DNA of 64,000 nt, taken from assembly GCA_964035575.1 (NCBI GenBank), contig OZ037859.1, positions 806,001-870,000 of the forward strand, written 5' to 3'. Made by a program: the position numbers and the translations under genes. The notes under the pieces were generated by a model, which was given only the letters and a program-made list of their open reading frames with translations, had not been told where the DNA came from and searched no databases. This stretch comes from Rhynchopus sp. YZ270_cl-10. Its lineage: Eukaryota > Euglenozoa > Diplonemea > Diplonemida > Diplonemidae. Below, piece after piece: positions 32,473 to 42,675 of the stretch (position 1 is the stretch's first letter; every line of letters starts with the position of its first letter).

Positions 32473-33606
32473 TTATGGTCTTTTGTTGTAGAACCCTGAG
32501 CGAAAACCCCCCTTTCCGCCCTTCTGGCCGGCGTTGTTGTTGTTGTTGTTCTTGTTGCTGTTGTTTCCGTTGTAGTTGTTGCTACCCCACGACTTTCCTC
32601 CCTTCTTGCCGCCGCCTCTGCGGGTCTTTTTCTGGGAGGGTTCGTTCAGCGTTGTGTCGTCGCGGGCCGACGCAGGCCTCTTCCCCTGTACCTTTTCAGC
32701 TCCTTTCATGGCTGCCCTGCGCTGTTTTGAGATGTCGGGGGTGAGCAGCATCTCCTTCCGGTAAGCCTTACCTGCTTCGGGACCGTTTTTGTGGGCAAAG
32801 TGGGCCTCTAGCAGTGTGTTGAAGGACGTCTCCAAGATATCTAAAGGAGAGGCGTCCTTCAACACCATCATGATGACTGCTAGAGCACCACTGGCCGCCT
32901 GCTGGTTAGCCCCTGAGGACGGCACTAGCTCTTTGAGGGCCGCCTTTAGCTCCGATAGTTGCAGCTGGTCCATCTTCAGCCAGGAACGGGGGTTGAAAAC
33001 CGCCGTTTCAACGTCTCCTGAGAAGAAGTCCCCTTGGTGGTCCTCCGTACCATCCAATGAGTCCTCATCCTCCTTTTCCTGACGGGAGTCGCTGGAGGAA
33101 TCGTCAGCCTCTCCCTCGCTAGCGACCGCCGGCTTCGCCTTCTGTTTTGGAACCTGCGCCTGTTTGAAAGACACCTTTAACTTCACCTGGTCCTCCTCGT
33201 CGACGGCCTCCTGTTCGGTAGACACAGCAGGCTTAGGGGAATGTACCTCCGTCGATGAGCTGAAGGTTTCACCGTTGGTCATGAGTTTTTCAAACACTAC
33301 ATCCCCAACCGACTTCCTGACCGCCGCAAGCAACATGCACAATCTGCGTACAGCGGTGTCCTTCCACTCTTTTGCATCCCGACGTGTCAACTGGCCCACA
33401 AGCGTACGTAGTACGACCTCATCCATCTCCTGCCCTTCCACCTCCAGGCAACTGATAGTTGCCTTCACGAAATCTCCCCGCAGGGAGATTCGTGCAGGTA
33501 TGGCCGTTTTAACGGCGTCGGGGGCGTTTGCCAGGGCTTGCACCAAGACCGCTGACGATGTGAAGCAGTAAAACGATTCGTTCTTTAACTCGTCAAGAGA
33601 ATCCAT
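32473..33606 (-). CDS. Gag-like ORF of element B
   Basis: A frame of 377 residues from the ATG at 33606 (MDSLDELKNES). It has a helical N-terminal half, an acidic Ser/Asp/Glu-rich middle and a basic Gly/Asn/Lys-rich tail likely to bind nucleic acid. No zinc knuckle is seen. Position upstream of the recombinase supports a Gag role. Confidence 0.7.
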   Translation of the reverse strand: MDSLDELKNESFYCFTSSAVLVQALANAPDAVKTAIPARISLRGDFVKATISCLEVEGQEMDEVVLRTLVGQLTRRDAKEWKDTAVRRLCMLLAAVRKSVGDVVFEKLMTNGETFSSSTEVHSPKPAVSTEQEAVDEEDQVKLKVSFKQAQVPKQKAKPAVASEGEADDSSSDSRQEKEDEDSLDGTEDHQGDFFSGDVETAVFNPRSWLKMDQLQLSELKAALKELVPSSGANQQAASGALAVIMMVLKDASPLDILETSFNTLLEAHFAHKNGPEAGKAYRKEMLLTPDISKQRRAAMKGAEKVQGKRPASARDDTTLNEPSQKKTRRGGGKKGGKSWGSNNYNGNNSNKNNNNNNAGQKGGKGGFRSGFYNKRP

Positions 33607-33640
33607 TTTTGATGAGAGGAGTACGTACAGAGGGCGATAC

Positions 33641-34564
33641 TGGGGAAGCAAAAGACAAAATTCTGATTCGTGAATGTGTGTTTGTGTGTTTTGTGTGTTT
33701 TGGGTTCCCCATCGATCCTCGTTCCAACCTTACTAACCGTAAGTGGTAAGCCCATGAGGGGCATGCTGCATTAGTCATTCTATATCTTGAAAGACTCCTG
33801 AGTCGAAGCAAAGCTTCTTAAACAAGTTTACTGTAGAGGAAGAGGAAGAGGAAGAGGAAGAGGAAGAGGAAGAGGAAGAGGAAGAGGAAGAGGAAGAGGA
33901 AGAGGAAGAGGAAGAGGAAGAGGAAGAGGAAGAGGAAGAGGAAGAGGAAGAGGAAGAGGAAGAGGAAGAGGAAGAGGAAGAGGAAGAGGAAGAGGAAGAG
34001 GAAGAGGAAGAGGAAGAGGAAGAGGAAGAGGAAGAGGAAGAGGAAGAGGAAGAGGAAGAGGAAGAGGAAGAGGAAGAGGAAGAGGAAGAGGAAGAGGAAG
34101 AGGAAGAGGAAGAGGAAGAGGAAGAGGAAGAGGAAGAGGAAGAAGAAGAGGAAGAGGAAGAAGAAGAGGAAGAGGAAGAAGAAGAGGAAGAGGGGGGGAA
34201 TAGAAGTGTTTGCGCATATTTTCAACTTTTGGAGGGGTATACGATTCTCGGGGGTGGGTATGTTGGGTAAGGGGGAAAAATGAAAGCTGCTTTTGGAAAA
34301 GAGCAGCAAAATTTTGGGCGATTGGGAGAGGAAGCTGGAAAGCCCTCATGTTGGTATTTTTTTGTAACTTTTTTTTGGTAAATAAGATCATAACGAAGGA
34401 CTCTCGAACAAATGTCACGGAACAGATGTCCCGGGATATTGTTCTCCTCTGCTCCTTTTTTATTTTTCTTGAAAATAATCTGACTTGAAATACAAAGCCC
34501 TCTCATGACACCGTATATGACCGGTGCACCGTGGACCTCCTATTTCGTGGTATTGAATAGCAAT
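33641..34564. other. intergenic region with GAGGAA microsatellite
   Basis: 33838-34193 is a nearly pure GAGGAA array (CTTCCT on the minus strand), followed by 150 bp matching 16794-16940 and, at 34481-34556, a family E repeat. The array lies about 230 nt upstream of the Gag start on its coding strand. No gene is present. Confidence 0.75.
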
Positions 34565-35435
34565 TCAGTGCATATCGCGTGGGTCTTTCGTACAAACTCC
34601 TTGTGTGAAATCCTTCAGGGTTTTCATGTTGTCGTGGTCTCTGTCAGAAAGTACTGCAAAGTCAAACTTTTTGATGGACCACTCGCGTTCGCACTTGAGC
34701 ATGTTGAGGACTGAATATTTGTAGTTGGCTATCTGATCCTGGATGGGGTTCCCATACAAAGTCAACGACTGCAACTCTTCTAGACATTTGAGCTTTTTGA
34801 CTTCGTTGATGTTCTTTATCTCGTTTGCATGCAGGTACAGGATTATAATAGGGAATTGAGAGAAATCAGGGATTTCGGTGATTTTGTTGAAACTTAGGTC
34901 CACCCAGGTCAAAAAGTAGAAAGCATTGAAGCACAGTCGTTTAAGGGCTTCATCAATACGCGCTGACGACACAATCTGAGATATGAGGTGGGATAACACT
35001 ACATTCATTTCATCCATTCAAAAATGCTGGGCGCATTCAGTATCATATTGCATAGAGTTATTTGAGTACGCGAAGTTAAGCGACAATCAGGGGGAATGGT
35101 GGTTTGGGGGGAGGGGGGTTGCGTACGTTATTATTCTGCAGCTTGACTGCAGACGCCTCGTAGACCTCACGCCTCTTGACGGCACACCCGCTGAGCTCAT
35201 CCTCCTCTGCGTCGTTCTCATCACCGCCCCGCATCTCCCTCCTGTCGAAGGAATAGGCAGCCGACTCACCCTCCCGCGTCTTGCCCTTGATGATGATCTT
35301 CTCCTCCTCCGGCTCCTCCTTCGTGGCAGATGGATGCGTGTTGTCGCTCCTCGTAGGTGTGTCCTTATTCCCCGCCGTAAGTGTTCTCTTCTTCCCACTC
35401 CTCGGTGCAATGGTGAACAGATCACGCGCACATTC
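34565..35435 (-). CDS. LRRC51-like leucine-rich repeat protein
   Basis: Two exons are clear: 35127-35435 and 34565-34975, with a GTACGC...CTCAG intron (34976-35126) in phase 0. The join gives KLQNNN then IVSSARIDEAL, followed by TWVDLSFNKITEIPD, LYLHANEIKNINEV, LTLYGNPIQD and a closing FDFAVLSDRD, which tracks animal LRRC51 (NNN, WIDLSFN, LYLHGN, LTLHGNP, FDFSGVTKADR) closely. An acidic Lys/Glu-rich segment precedes the repeats. The 5' end is unsure: the exon begins after CTATAG at 35436 and may be preceded by a tiny ATG exon near 35480-35491. LRRC51 is linked to ciliary proteins in animals; its role here is inferred only. Confidence 0.75.
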
Positions 35436-35491
35436 CTATAGAGTGGGAAGTTGTAGGGGAGAAAGGTTCGAGTCATAACTGAATTGTGCAT

Positions 35492-36375
35492 CGCATGAAG
35501 GTTTAGGGTAGGCACACTTTTTTATTTGTTTAATGCTCGCGCGCGCGGAAAATTTTGAGATTCCAAAAAAAAAAAACATGGAAGAAAAAAAAACATTGCC
35601 TTACGTCAACAGGTTATCTTGACTTTCCCTCCCGTCTTCCTCCACGGAAAAAAATCAACCAAATATCTTCGAACACAGAATCCTCCATATACGAGTGGGT
35701 CACATGATATAACTCTATCATGTGACCCCACTGTGGAGAGCAATCGGCTCGCGCATCAAAAGAAAGCAGAGAAAAGGGGAAAAGAAAAAGACAAAAGTTA
35801 GGTACCGTGCGCCTGCGGCGCTACCTGTTCCCAGTCAGGAACGCCACAATTTTATCCGAATGTGGATTTTCCAACCTGAAAATGACCCTTGTTTATGTGG
35901 ATGGGTTCATATTTTGTGGAAATTTATGCCACTAAAATTTTGTCGGTTTTTCTGTATATACCCCACCACAGAACGAGCGGATTCTGGAAATGCCTATCGC
36001 GGCATGTTTGGGCTGAAAACCCACTGTTTTTTCAAGGGAAAAAATTGCTTCCGGATGTCGGAATTTTCCGGAAAATTTCCAGAATTAGAAAACAGCCTGG
36101 CTTCGATGTTTTATTTTTGCTGTGTCTCTGTGTGTGTGTTTTTTTTCTGTGTGTGTTTTTTTCTGCGCGCGCGCGCGGAACTTTTTGGGACCCGACCGAG
36201 CATTAAACAAAAAAAAAAGTGTGCCTACCCTTATTGTCCATTTGTAAACAATCTCTTTGTTTTATTTGTCTATTTTTTTGCAGTTATTCTCTTGTACGGA
36301 ACTCCTTTTCATGTGTATTCATGGAAAGAGAGTATCATATGTGACCGTTTGGGCGTTGAAGTGAAATAGGGGGGA
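35492..36375. other. intergenic region, no gene seen
   Basis: Contains poly-A tracts, CG-alternating stretches (about 35539 and 36167) and a GTACCGTGCGCCTGCGGCGC motif at 35801 that recurs near 3335 and 26391. A plus frame of 215 codons spans it but has no domain and is rich in Phe, Cys and Val from TG and T runs. Confidence 0.5.
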
Positions 36376-36852
36376 TTAAAAACATACCACATGCTTGTAG
36401 GAATAGTCGAGCACCGGGTAGCGTTGATTAGGGTGCGGTGCAGGCCCGTCCAGGAGAGACCTGAGGAACTGCTTGGTGAGCTGCTTGCTCTTTGCGGTGC
36501 TGTGTATTGTGCTGGGTATTCTGCGACGCACGATCTTTGTGATCAGGAGTGAGTGATTTATGGTGATGGTGTCTTCCACCCTCAGGTCATGCACACGGAG
36601 GACACTACAGGCAGTCTTGAGGTCCTTGAATGAACACGTGCTCTCCACCACCAGAGCATTTCCTGCAAGCTCGCAAAAGCGTGTCAGCGACTTTGCTACC
36701 TGCCCCGCAGAAGTGACTGTCCCCGTCAACCCACTGAACGTGGCTGCCGCCTCCAGCTGTTTGAGGATCCCGTCCTTGCAGCATGTTGTCATCAACAGCG
36801 CAAGGCGTTCGCTAGCGGCGTACGCTGGGTCCTTTGCATCGCGTGTAGACAT
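36376..36852 (-). CDS. conserved-looking protein of unknown function
   Basis: A frame of 158 residues from the ATG at 36852 (MSTRDAKDP). It is mainly helical in appearance, then basic (KIVRRRIPS) and ends in DYSYKHVVCF. The last codons include GTGGTATGT, so an intron and a further exon are possible, though none was found. The start is favoured because a long pyrimidine tract and CACCAG (to about 36871) lie directly upstream. The family was not recognised. Confidence 0.6.
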   Translation of the reverse strand: MSTRDAKDPAYAASERLALLMTTCCKDGILKQLEAAATFSGLTGTVTSAGQVAKSLTRFCELAGNALVVESTCSFKDLKTACSVLRVHDLRVEDTITINHSLLITKIVRRRIPSTIHSTAKSKQLTKQFLRSLLDGPAPHPNQRYPVLDYSYKHVVCF

Positions 36853-37179
36853 CTCGGAGTGAGATGTCTGGTGGTGTGGTGGAAGGGAGGGGGGAGGGGG
36901 AGAGGGTAGGTGTGGTGAAGGAGGAAACATTGAGAGGGTGGGAAAGGGGAGGAGGGGGAGGGCAAGTGTGGAATATACTTAATGAGAAGCAAAAAACAAT
37001 ACCCCGTTCATCAATGTGCTGAAAAGCATCAAAGAGCTATGTGGGTTGGCAGGACTTAAAGCTTTCTTTATTTTTCAAATGCAAGGGAACATTGCGATGT
37101 TTTTTAAAATGCAAATTCTCTCTCCATATTTTGAATTTTTTTGTGTATACCGTTACGAAAAAAAATGCAATCTCGAATT

Positions 37180-38303
37180 TTATTCAAGGCTGGTGGAAGG
37201 GAGGTCGGTGAGATCGACTAGAATTCGTCGCCCGGAGTAGTCAGAATACCACCGCCTGCGGCGACAGCTGAGAGACGCAAAGGAGGACAACGGACGTGCA
37301 CTGGGCATGCCTGCAGGGGACATACGGTATGGGTGCGTTCGCCCCTTCTTTGCCCCGCCTTTTGCCTCCTTCTTGTCACGCTGGTCTTTTTTTGCTTTGT
37401 CACGCTTCTTTCTTCGCAGCGACTTTGCGGGAAGTCCTGTTGCCGCCTCGTTCTCTAGACTCGATACCTCTGCCATGTCTGTGATGGTGTTCATCTCTTC
37501 TTCGTTCTTTTTGTATGCAGAAAGTCGTTCTGGTCCAGTGTATAGACGTCCACAATAGTCGCGTACAAAGGCAGTGCGACGACTGCTCCGCCCCGCACAA
37601 TGTTTGTAAGGCTGCCAAGGCTCGGATATCCCAAACTTCATCCCCGCTGTGGCAAAGATGTTCGCGCTGGAACATCGTTGCTGCGAACGGCTGCCAACCC
37701 GGCTCGCCCCGACAGCAAGGCGTGAGTACACAAGCTTCCGTCGCTCCTCCAGGTCAACTGTGTTCTGACGGAGCTCCGACATGGCAGACACTTCGCGAGC
37801 CCAGTCCTCTTGGAGTTGCTTCAATCTATGAGGTATTGAACATTGAGATCTAAAAAAAAAAGTACTTCATAAGATGAACCTTCGCGTGTGGTTAGTCACC
37901 TTCAATCGTTATCAAAGGTTAAAAGAGATGGTGGTAAAAATGGAACATAAAAAATAAGGGGGGAATGGGGAGTTTTTGTGGCTTTTGCGGTATGAAAATC
38001 TTCTCAGCTTCCCATTTTTTTTTTAGCTTTGATGTGCAAGAAATCGAGCCCAAAAAAGAGTATTTGAAAAATGATCCTGAGCCTTTTTCTCAAAAAAAGG
38101 GGGTAGTAATCATACCGTTGAGTGCTCGCCGACACTGGACGGCGACCATGCTTGCAGCAGTGCTTCTCATCATCCTTGGCCTGCTGGGTGGCTAGAGGCG
38201 GCACGGAGGGTGAGGGCGCTCGAAGGGGGTTGTCTTCGATGTCTGAGGCGTACGCTTGTTGCTCAGGACTGGCAGGTGGCATCGTGATGGACACAGTGCT
38301 CAT
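37180..38303 (-). CDS. two-exon protein of unknown function, Lys-rich
   Basis: Exon 1 is 38116-38303 (MSTVSITMPP to VSASTQ) and exon 2 is 37180-37825. The intron (290 nt) runs from GTATGA to CTCATAG and splits an Arg codon, after which LKQLQEDWAREVSAMSEL reads on without a break. The total is about 277 residues. The middle contains a predicted coiled segment and KFGISEPWQPYKH; the tail is very basic (SLRRKKRDKAKKDQRDKK). The intron contains a family A hairpin at 37870-37902. No family was recognised. Confidence 0.65.
37870..37902 (+). repeat. family A hairpin inside an intron
   Basis: AAGATGAACCTTCGC, a short loop and GGTTAGTCACCTT, within the intron of the two-exon gene 37180-38303. Confidence 0.7.
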
Positions 38304-39713
38304 CGTGGCAACGAAGAAACCCTGTTAACCCAAAAGACCCAAAGTGTAAAACAACAATCCCCCTTTTTTTGCCCTGAAAAGGTTGAGGTAGGTAGTGGGA
38401 ATCAAAGTAGGGTTTCGATGGGCTTCCGTTGCACAGTATGTTGATAAAAAAAATACTGTGGTTGTTGTCCTCCGACTAACCCATGTACGATGCCAGGCAT
38501 CCGGATGAAAGCACAAAAAATGTGTTGGGAAGGGGGGAAAAAAGAAAAGTATATGAGATGACCCTGAAACAGCCATCAAGGGGGGGAAATGGTATCGATT
38601 TTCTGGTTTTGTTTTGTTTTGTTTCCGCAGAGGCATCTAAAAAAAAATCGTTTTGAGAACAGATGTGTGTATCTGACCCCTCCCCTCCCGACCCCCCAGA
38701 AGCTAACAGAGAAGAAAAGTTGGCTAGTTAGGTTCGCTTAAGCTTTACTATGCTTAAGTCACCTATAAAAACTTGAAAGATGAGGCATGCAGACAGCATC
38801 TAATAAAAATTATTTCATATACTATCTATTCTACTGAATAGAAGGTATAATAGGGTACACTAAATGTACCAAAAATGAAATGAAGTTTTTTGAGGTGCAA
38901 GCGCCTAAGGACACAAGCAAACCTCTGGATCTTCTCCACGGATTTTACCAAACCGCTGGAAAATTAGGAGGCAGAGATAAAGGATAAACACGCAGTGCAC
39001 AACACCCTCGGATACAAGGCACAGTACAACCCTTTTCGAAGCAGGGTGAACCCTTTCGCCAGGAGATCTTAACAAACGACACAACAAAGATTCGCAGAAT
39101 ACACGGTGCTACCCACTCCGGTCTTCGGTTGGCTGCAAAAAAAGGGGGGGTTGAAAAATAAGAGGAAGGCGTGTTTCAGCTTTAATGGGTCATCAAAAAA
39201 AATAAAGGTAAGATACACCTAAGCCTCTCGTGTTCAGTTACCTTAAAACTAAACAGTAGTAGTTGATGCAGGCACCTCTGACTGACTCAACGATGCCAGC
39301 CATCCGGATGAAAGAACAAATAAATGATGTGCACTTCGAAAATGTGAATGATTCATTGTTGAACCATTTGCGATCAAAATCTGTCAAATTTAAAAAAAAC
39401 TGTGCATTGACATAAATATAATTGAGGTGATCCAGTCTCACGCTTTTTCACACATTTTCACTTGGTTTCACACATTTTCACATGGTTTCACGGTGTGAAA
39501 AAGTGTGTACGAAAGTGAAAAAAAAACTGCTCCACGCACTCTGAGTGGATTCCTCCAGAAAAAAAACTTGGTGTTTTCACATGGTTTCACACATTTTCAC
39601 TTGGTTTCACATATTTTCACTTGGTTTCACACATTTTCACATGGTTTCACACGTTTTCACTTGTTTTCACACGTTTTCACGGTGTGAAAACGTGTGGAAA
39701 AGTGTGCGCTGGA
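38304..39713. other. intergenic region with hairpins and TTTTCACA-rich array
   Basis: Family A copies lie at 38728-38764 and 39206-39244. 39440-39710 is an array of TTTCACATGGTTTCACACATT-like units, 18-21 bp each, ending in GTGTGAAAA complements that allow foldback. No gene is seen. Confidence 0.6.
39450..39700. repeat. TTTTCAC(A/T)TGGTTTCACA tandem array
   Basis: About ten units of CACATTTTCAC and TTGGTTTCACA, interrupted once, with GGTGTGAAAAAGTGTG and GTGTGAAAACGTGTGG at the ends of the two blocks that can pair with the units. Confidence 0.75.
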
Positions 39714-40373
39714 TCACCTCAATAATTCTGAAAAAAAAAAATCATCCAAAAACCCATAACATACATCCGGGATGCTGTAATATTCCAACGCATTCCTTAT
39801 CGGATACGCCCGGTTGCTTCTTTTTACGTCAATTGGAAGCCAGGTTCTGAATATCTGAAGCGACTCTCTGTTGTACTGATGGATCATCTGCGGCGGGGTC
39901 GACTCATTTGGGGCGGGAGTTGCGGGGGGGTGGGGGAGGGCGACTTTGAGGTGCGCGGGGAGAACTTCAATTTGTCGGAAGAGCGCTTCATGGCAGCAGG
40001 TGAGATGCGCGTGGTAGTCTGCTGGGGACAGGGGTGTACCGTCGAGGAAGCAGATCACCGTACGGCCTTCCCGTTGGCTTATGGACTTTAGAACTGCGGC
40101 AAGCGTTTTGCATGCTAAAGGGAGGGGAGGCACTTCGCTTGCGACGAGCCCCTGCACAACAGTCTCCTCCCCCTCCACCGTCGCCATAGAGTCCTCCGAA
40201 ACATCCTGCAGGACACACACCACCCCCCACTCCCCAGGCACAGTCGTCACCCCACTCGAAGTATCCAGGCCATCCACCTCAGCGCTCTCTCCATCAACCG
40301 TCGTGACACTGTCATCCCCATCAGGGCCAACCTCTTGTCCGGCCAGCCATTCGCTCACGCCTCGTTGGCCCAT
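39714..40373 (-). CDS. protein of unknown function
   Basis: A frame of 219 residues from the ATG at 40373 (MGQRGVSEW). The first 90 residues are acidic and Thr/Val/Ser-rich; the middle (REGRTVICFLDGTPLSPADY) and the end (RTWLPIDVKRSNRAYPI) look globular. Near the end, GATGTATGTTATGG and a TTTTTTCAG could mark a tiny intron, so the last residues are uncertain. An in-frame extension upstream to 40460 is low-complexity. The family was not recognised. Confidence 0.55.
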   Translation of the reverse strand: MGQRGVSEWLAGQEVGPDGDDSVTTVDGESAEVDGLDTSSGVTTVPGEWGVVCVLQDVSEDSMATVEGEETVVQGLVASEVPPLPLACKTLAAVLKSISQREGRTVICFLDGTPLSPADYHAHLTCCHEALFRQIEVLPAHLKVALPHPPATPAPNESTPPQMIHQYNRESLQIFRTWLPIDVKRSNRAYPIRNALEYYSIPDVCYGFLDDFFFSELLR

Positions 40374-40628
40374 GTGCAAAACGCAACAATACAAAAGAAA
40401 ATATCTCTCACCGATATGACATAGTGTAAGAGAGAGAGAGAGATAGGCCTTCTGGAGCAATATTAGAGTTGAAAAAGAGGTGTGTTACTAAGTCTTAGAT
40501 TTGGTATTTCAAATTTTCGGGGAAAAAATGTCGCGTCAAATTTCGAGTTTGGGAGTTAGGTTTGGGTTTGAGCGAACTCCCCGTACTCCCACACTACTGA
40601 AGGCAACAAAGTGAAGTTGATAGTGCAA

Positions 40629-40741
40629 GGGAAGGGTATGGGAGGCGTCAATAGAAAGCACAACCCATTTGAAAGATGCATAGACATCACAAAAGATTGA
40701 TATGTGCAAAACGCCTCTGGGACGCAGGCACTGACACTCCG
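40629..40741 (+). repeat. 113-bp duplicated segment, copy 2
   Basis: Appears identical to 4704-4816. The flanks differ apart from family C sequence on the right. Confidence 0.75.
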
Positions 40742-40766
40742 GGATTTTCGAACCCCGGAGTGTTGC
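40700..40766 (+). repeat. dispersed hairpin repeat family C (best copy)
   Basis: GTGCAAAACGCCTCTGGG and ACGCAGGCACTGAC form a first stem (GCCT with AGGC, AGTGC with GCACT in other copies). ACTCCGG and CCGGAGT form a second stem around a loop containing TTCGAA. Other copies are at about 1191-1262, 2368-2420, 4780-4850, 7695-7742, 9812-9860, 41214-41265, 43502-43545, 51504-51552, 54000-54044 and 54872-54942. The second stem recalls a tRNA T-arm but the loop is too long. A tRNA-derived or SINE-like origin is possible. Confidence 0.6.
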
Positions 40767-41753
40767 GCATGGGAATGAGTGCAACAAAACTCCTATCCTA
40801 TTCCCACACCTTCCACCAACAACGGGAGGATCAAGCTCACTTAGAGAATTATTTAAGTAAAAAGTATGAAAACCCCTTTTTTTTGAGCGATGCTCCATTT
40901 TTTGTGCTTTTTTTTTGTGGGAGGAAGAGGGGGGGGAGACCCAAAAAAAATATTTTTTCGAACGATAAACCCCAACCTTTTTTTCGCAATCGTTTTTTTT
41001 TTTTTTTTTATGTGTCTTTTTTTTTTGTGTGTTGCCCGGTGTCGGCCGCCGCAAAGAAAAAATCCTTTTTTTTTGAACCCCACTCCTCCTCCTCCTCCTC
41101 CCCCCCCTTCAAATTTTCCAAACAAACAGGAAAATTTTGCGTTTCGTGTTACATTGTGTTCGATCTCGTTATTTGGATCAAAGAGGGAGGGGGGAAAAGT
41201 TGACTTGAAATACAAAGAGAAGTTGAAAGAGCAAACGCCTCACCGTTTCACCGGCGGACGAAGTCATATACAAAGCCCTCATGCATTTTAATGTCTTTTT
41301 TTAATTACTTTTTTTTTTTGGCAATCCCTAAATGGGATATGGGATATGAACCCTAATTGGGAGGGTGTGTATGTGTGCTTACTGCATTCTCAGGAGCAAC
41401 TCTATGTAAATCCCTATTGAAGCAATCGCAGCCGTGGTTGTTGTCATTTTTTTTTTTAAACATCTTTTTTTGACTTTTCTATACCATCCTATCACCAAAT
41501 AACATGTTTTGAAACGTCAAAAAAAGGTTGACTTGAAATACACCCTCTCTTGACAGTGTACCAAGAAAAAAAAAACACATCCCTAAGGGAATAAGAGTAT
41601 CGAATATTTGGGAAGAAAAGAGGGGGGGGAAATCACCGAAACTGAACCAAAAGAAACCGTTAAAAACAACCCCACCCCGCCCCAGACCCCGCCCACCTTC
41701 TCCAACCCTTTTTTGTAGCTTTTTTTGTTATGTAGACATCCTCAAATACCGCT

Positions 41754-42350
41754 CTAATGGTGTGCAGGGACAGTACCGAATGGGAGGAGGTCGGATTTGT
41801 CTGGGGGTGGTCTGATAATGCAAAGATCTCCGGTGATAGTGTTTTTATCGTTAGAGAGGGGCTCATGTGTGCCGTGCTGGACGGGGAAGAAGAGGTTGTA
41901 GCGGAGGAACGGTTGGTCATGGTGTGCATCGGGGACGAGGTACATTTCTCTGCTTCCCTGGTTTCCAAGAAGCAGCATGTAAAATGTTGCGCAAAATCCG
42001 ACGGCAAAAGCGGCAGGGTATGGGAAGTGTCTGACGTCAGCTACCTCATTTTGAAGAGGACGGTGGTCGTGGCAGTCCTCTGGTTTGTGGTAGTTGTAGG
42101 GATGCGACATAAACCTCTGGATAATTCCCCTCTGAATTCCGTTTGTCACAACCTGGTTTTCGTCAATGGTGTGTCTCTGCTTCGCAACAATCTTCCGCCG
42201 AAGTTCCCGGAAGTGCTCCCCACGGGTCTCCCCCTTCATGTGCCTCTCAGAAAGACGATCCCCAGGGATCTGCACATACTCCTCCCCTTTAATAAACCTC
42301 CGGCGAATCACCGCAGGCCCGGCCTCCTTTATTAACGTTCTCTTCAACAT
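41754..42350 (-). CDS. single-pass membrane protein of unknown function, possibly mitochondrial
   Basis: A frame of 198 residues from the ATG at 42350. The N-terminus MLKRTLIKEAGPAVIRRRF is basic and could act as a mitochondrial targeting sequence. One hydrophobic segment, FPYPAAFAVGFCATFYMLLL, is followed by a polar C-terminal half. Its size and layout would suit a small inner-membrane subunit, but no family was recognised. CCTTTCAG lies about 24 nt upstream and may be the leader acceptor. Confidence 0.65.
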   Translation of the reverse strand: MLKRTLIKEAGPAVIRRRFIKGEEYVQIPGDRLSERHMKGETRGEHFRELRRKIVAKQRHTIDENQVVTNGIQRGIIQRFMSHPYNYHKPEDCHDHRPLQNEVADVRHFPYPAAFAVGFCATFYMLLLGNQGSREMYLVPDAHHDQPFLRYNLFFPVQHGTHEPLSNDKNTITGDLCIIRPPPDKSDLLPFGTVPAHH

Positions 42351-42675
42351 TGTGTGATATGTGTTATCTCTCTCTGAAAGGTATTTCAAATGCAAAAGGT
42401 GAGGAATGTGAAGGGAAGGAGTAGGGTGGCATCAAAACGACCCGTTCAAAAGCGTGCCTTTTAGACGCATCAAAAACGACGGGGTAGGGTAGGGGGGGTT
42501 AAGGAGAGAAAAAGGGTGCGGATTTACTTCTAGAATACGGGAGGGGATGAAAGGGGTAAGGAGAGGGGTGTCTCCTAAAGAGAAAAATAAACACTAATTT
42601 GAGATGAGCGTAGGCTGCCTCTGTAAACCCGTAGAATGTCGGGTTTGCGGGTTTGCGTAAAAAAAAGGAAGTATA

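Larger units (their letters stand above)
30385..33640 (-). mobile_element. tyrosine-recombinase (DIRS-like/VIPER-like) retroelement B
   Basis: In transcription order it holds a terminal-repeat-like sequence (33611-33640, also at 19761-19793), a Gag-like ORF, a tyrosine-recombinase ORF and an RT ORF that overlaps the recombinase ORF extensively and then runs into the gap. This Gag, YR, RT set without an integrase or LTRs fits the DIRS order, with VIPER of trypanosomatids the closest layout I know. The visible parts show no obvious break; the end is missing in the gap. Age cannot be judged, but long open frames suggest it is young. Confidence 0.8.
40461..41753. other. intergenic region, no gene seen
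   Basis: It contains the second copy of the 113-bp duplicate (40629-40741), long A and T runs, and family C and E pieces at 41201-41570. Open frames here are dominated by Phe, Lys and Pro. Confidence 0.6.

Noticed and set aside
35722-36369. 215-codon plus-strand frame
   Set aside because: Low complexity, opposite to the gene array, no recognisable motif.
40741-40766. tRNA gene suggested by TTCGAA in a stem-loop
   Set aside because: The loop is longer than seven bases and no acceptor, D or anticodon arm fits around it.
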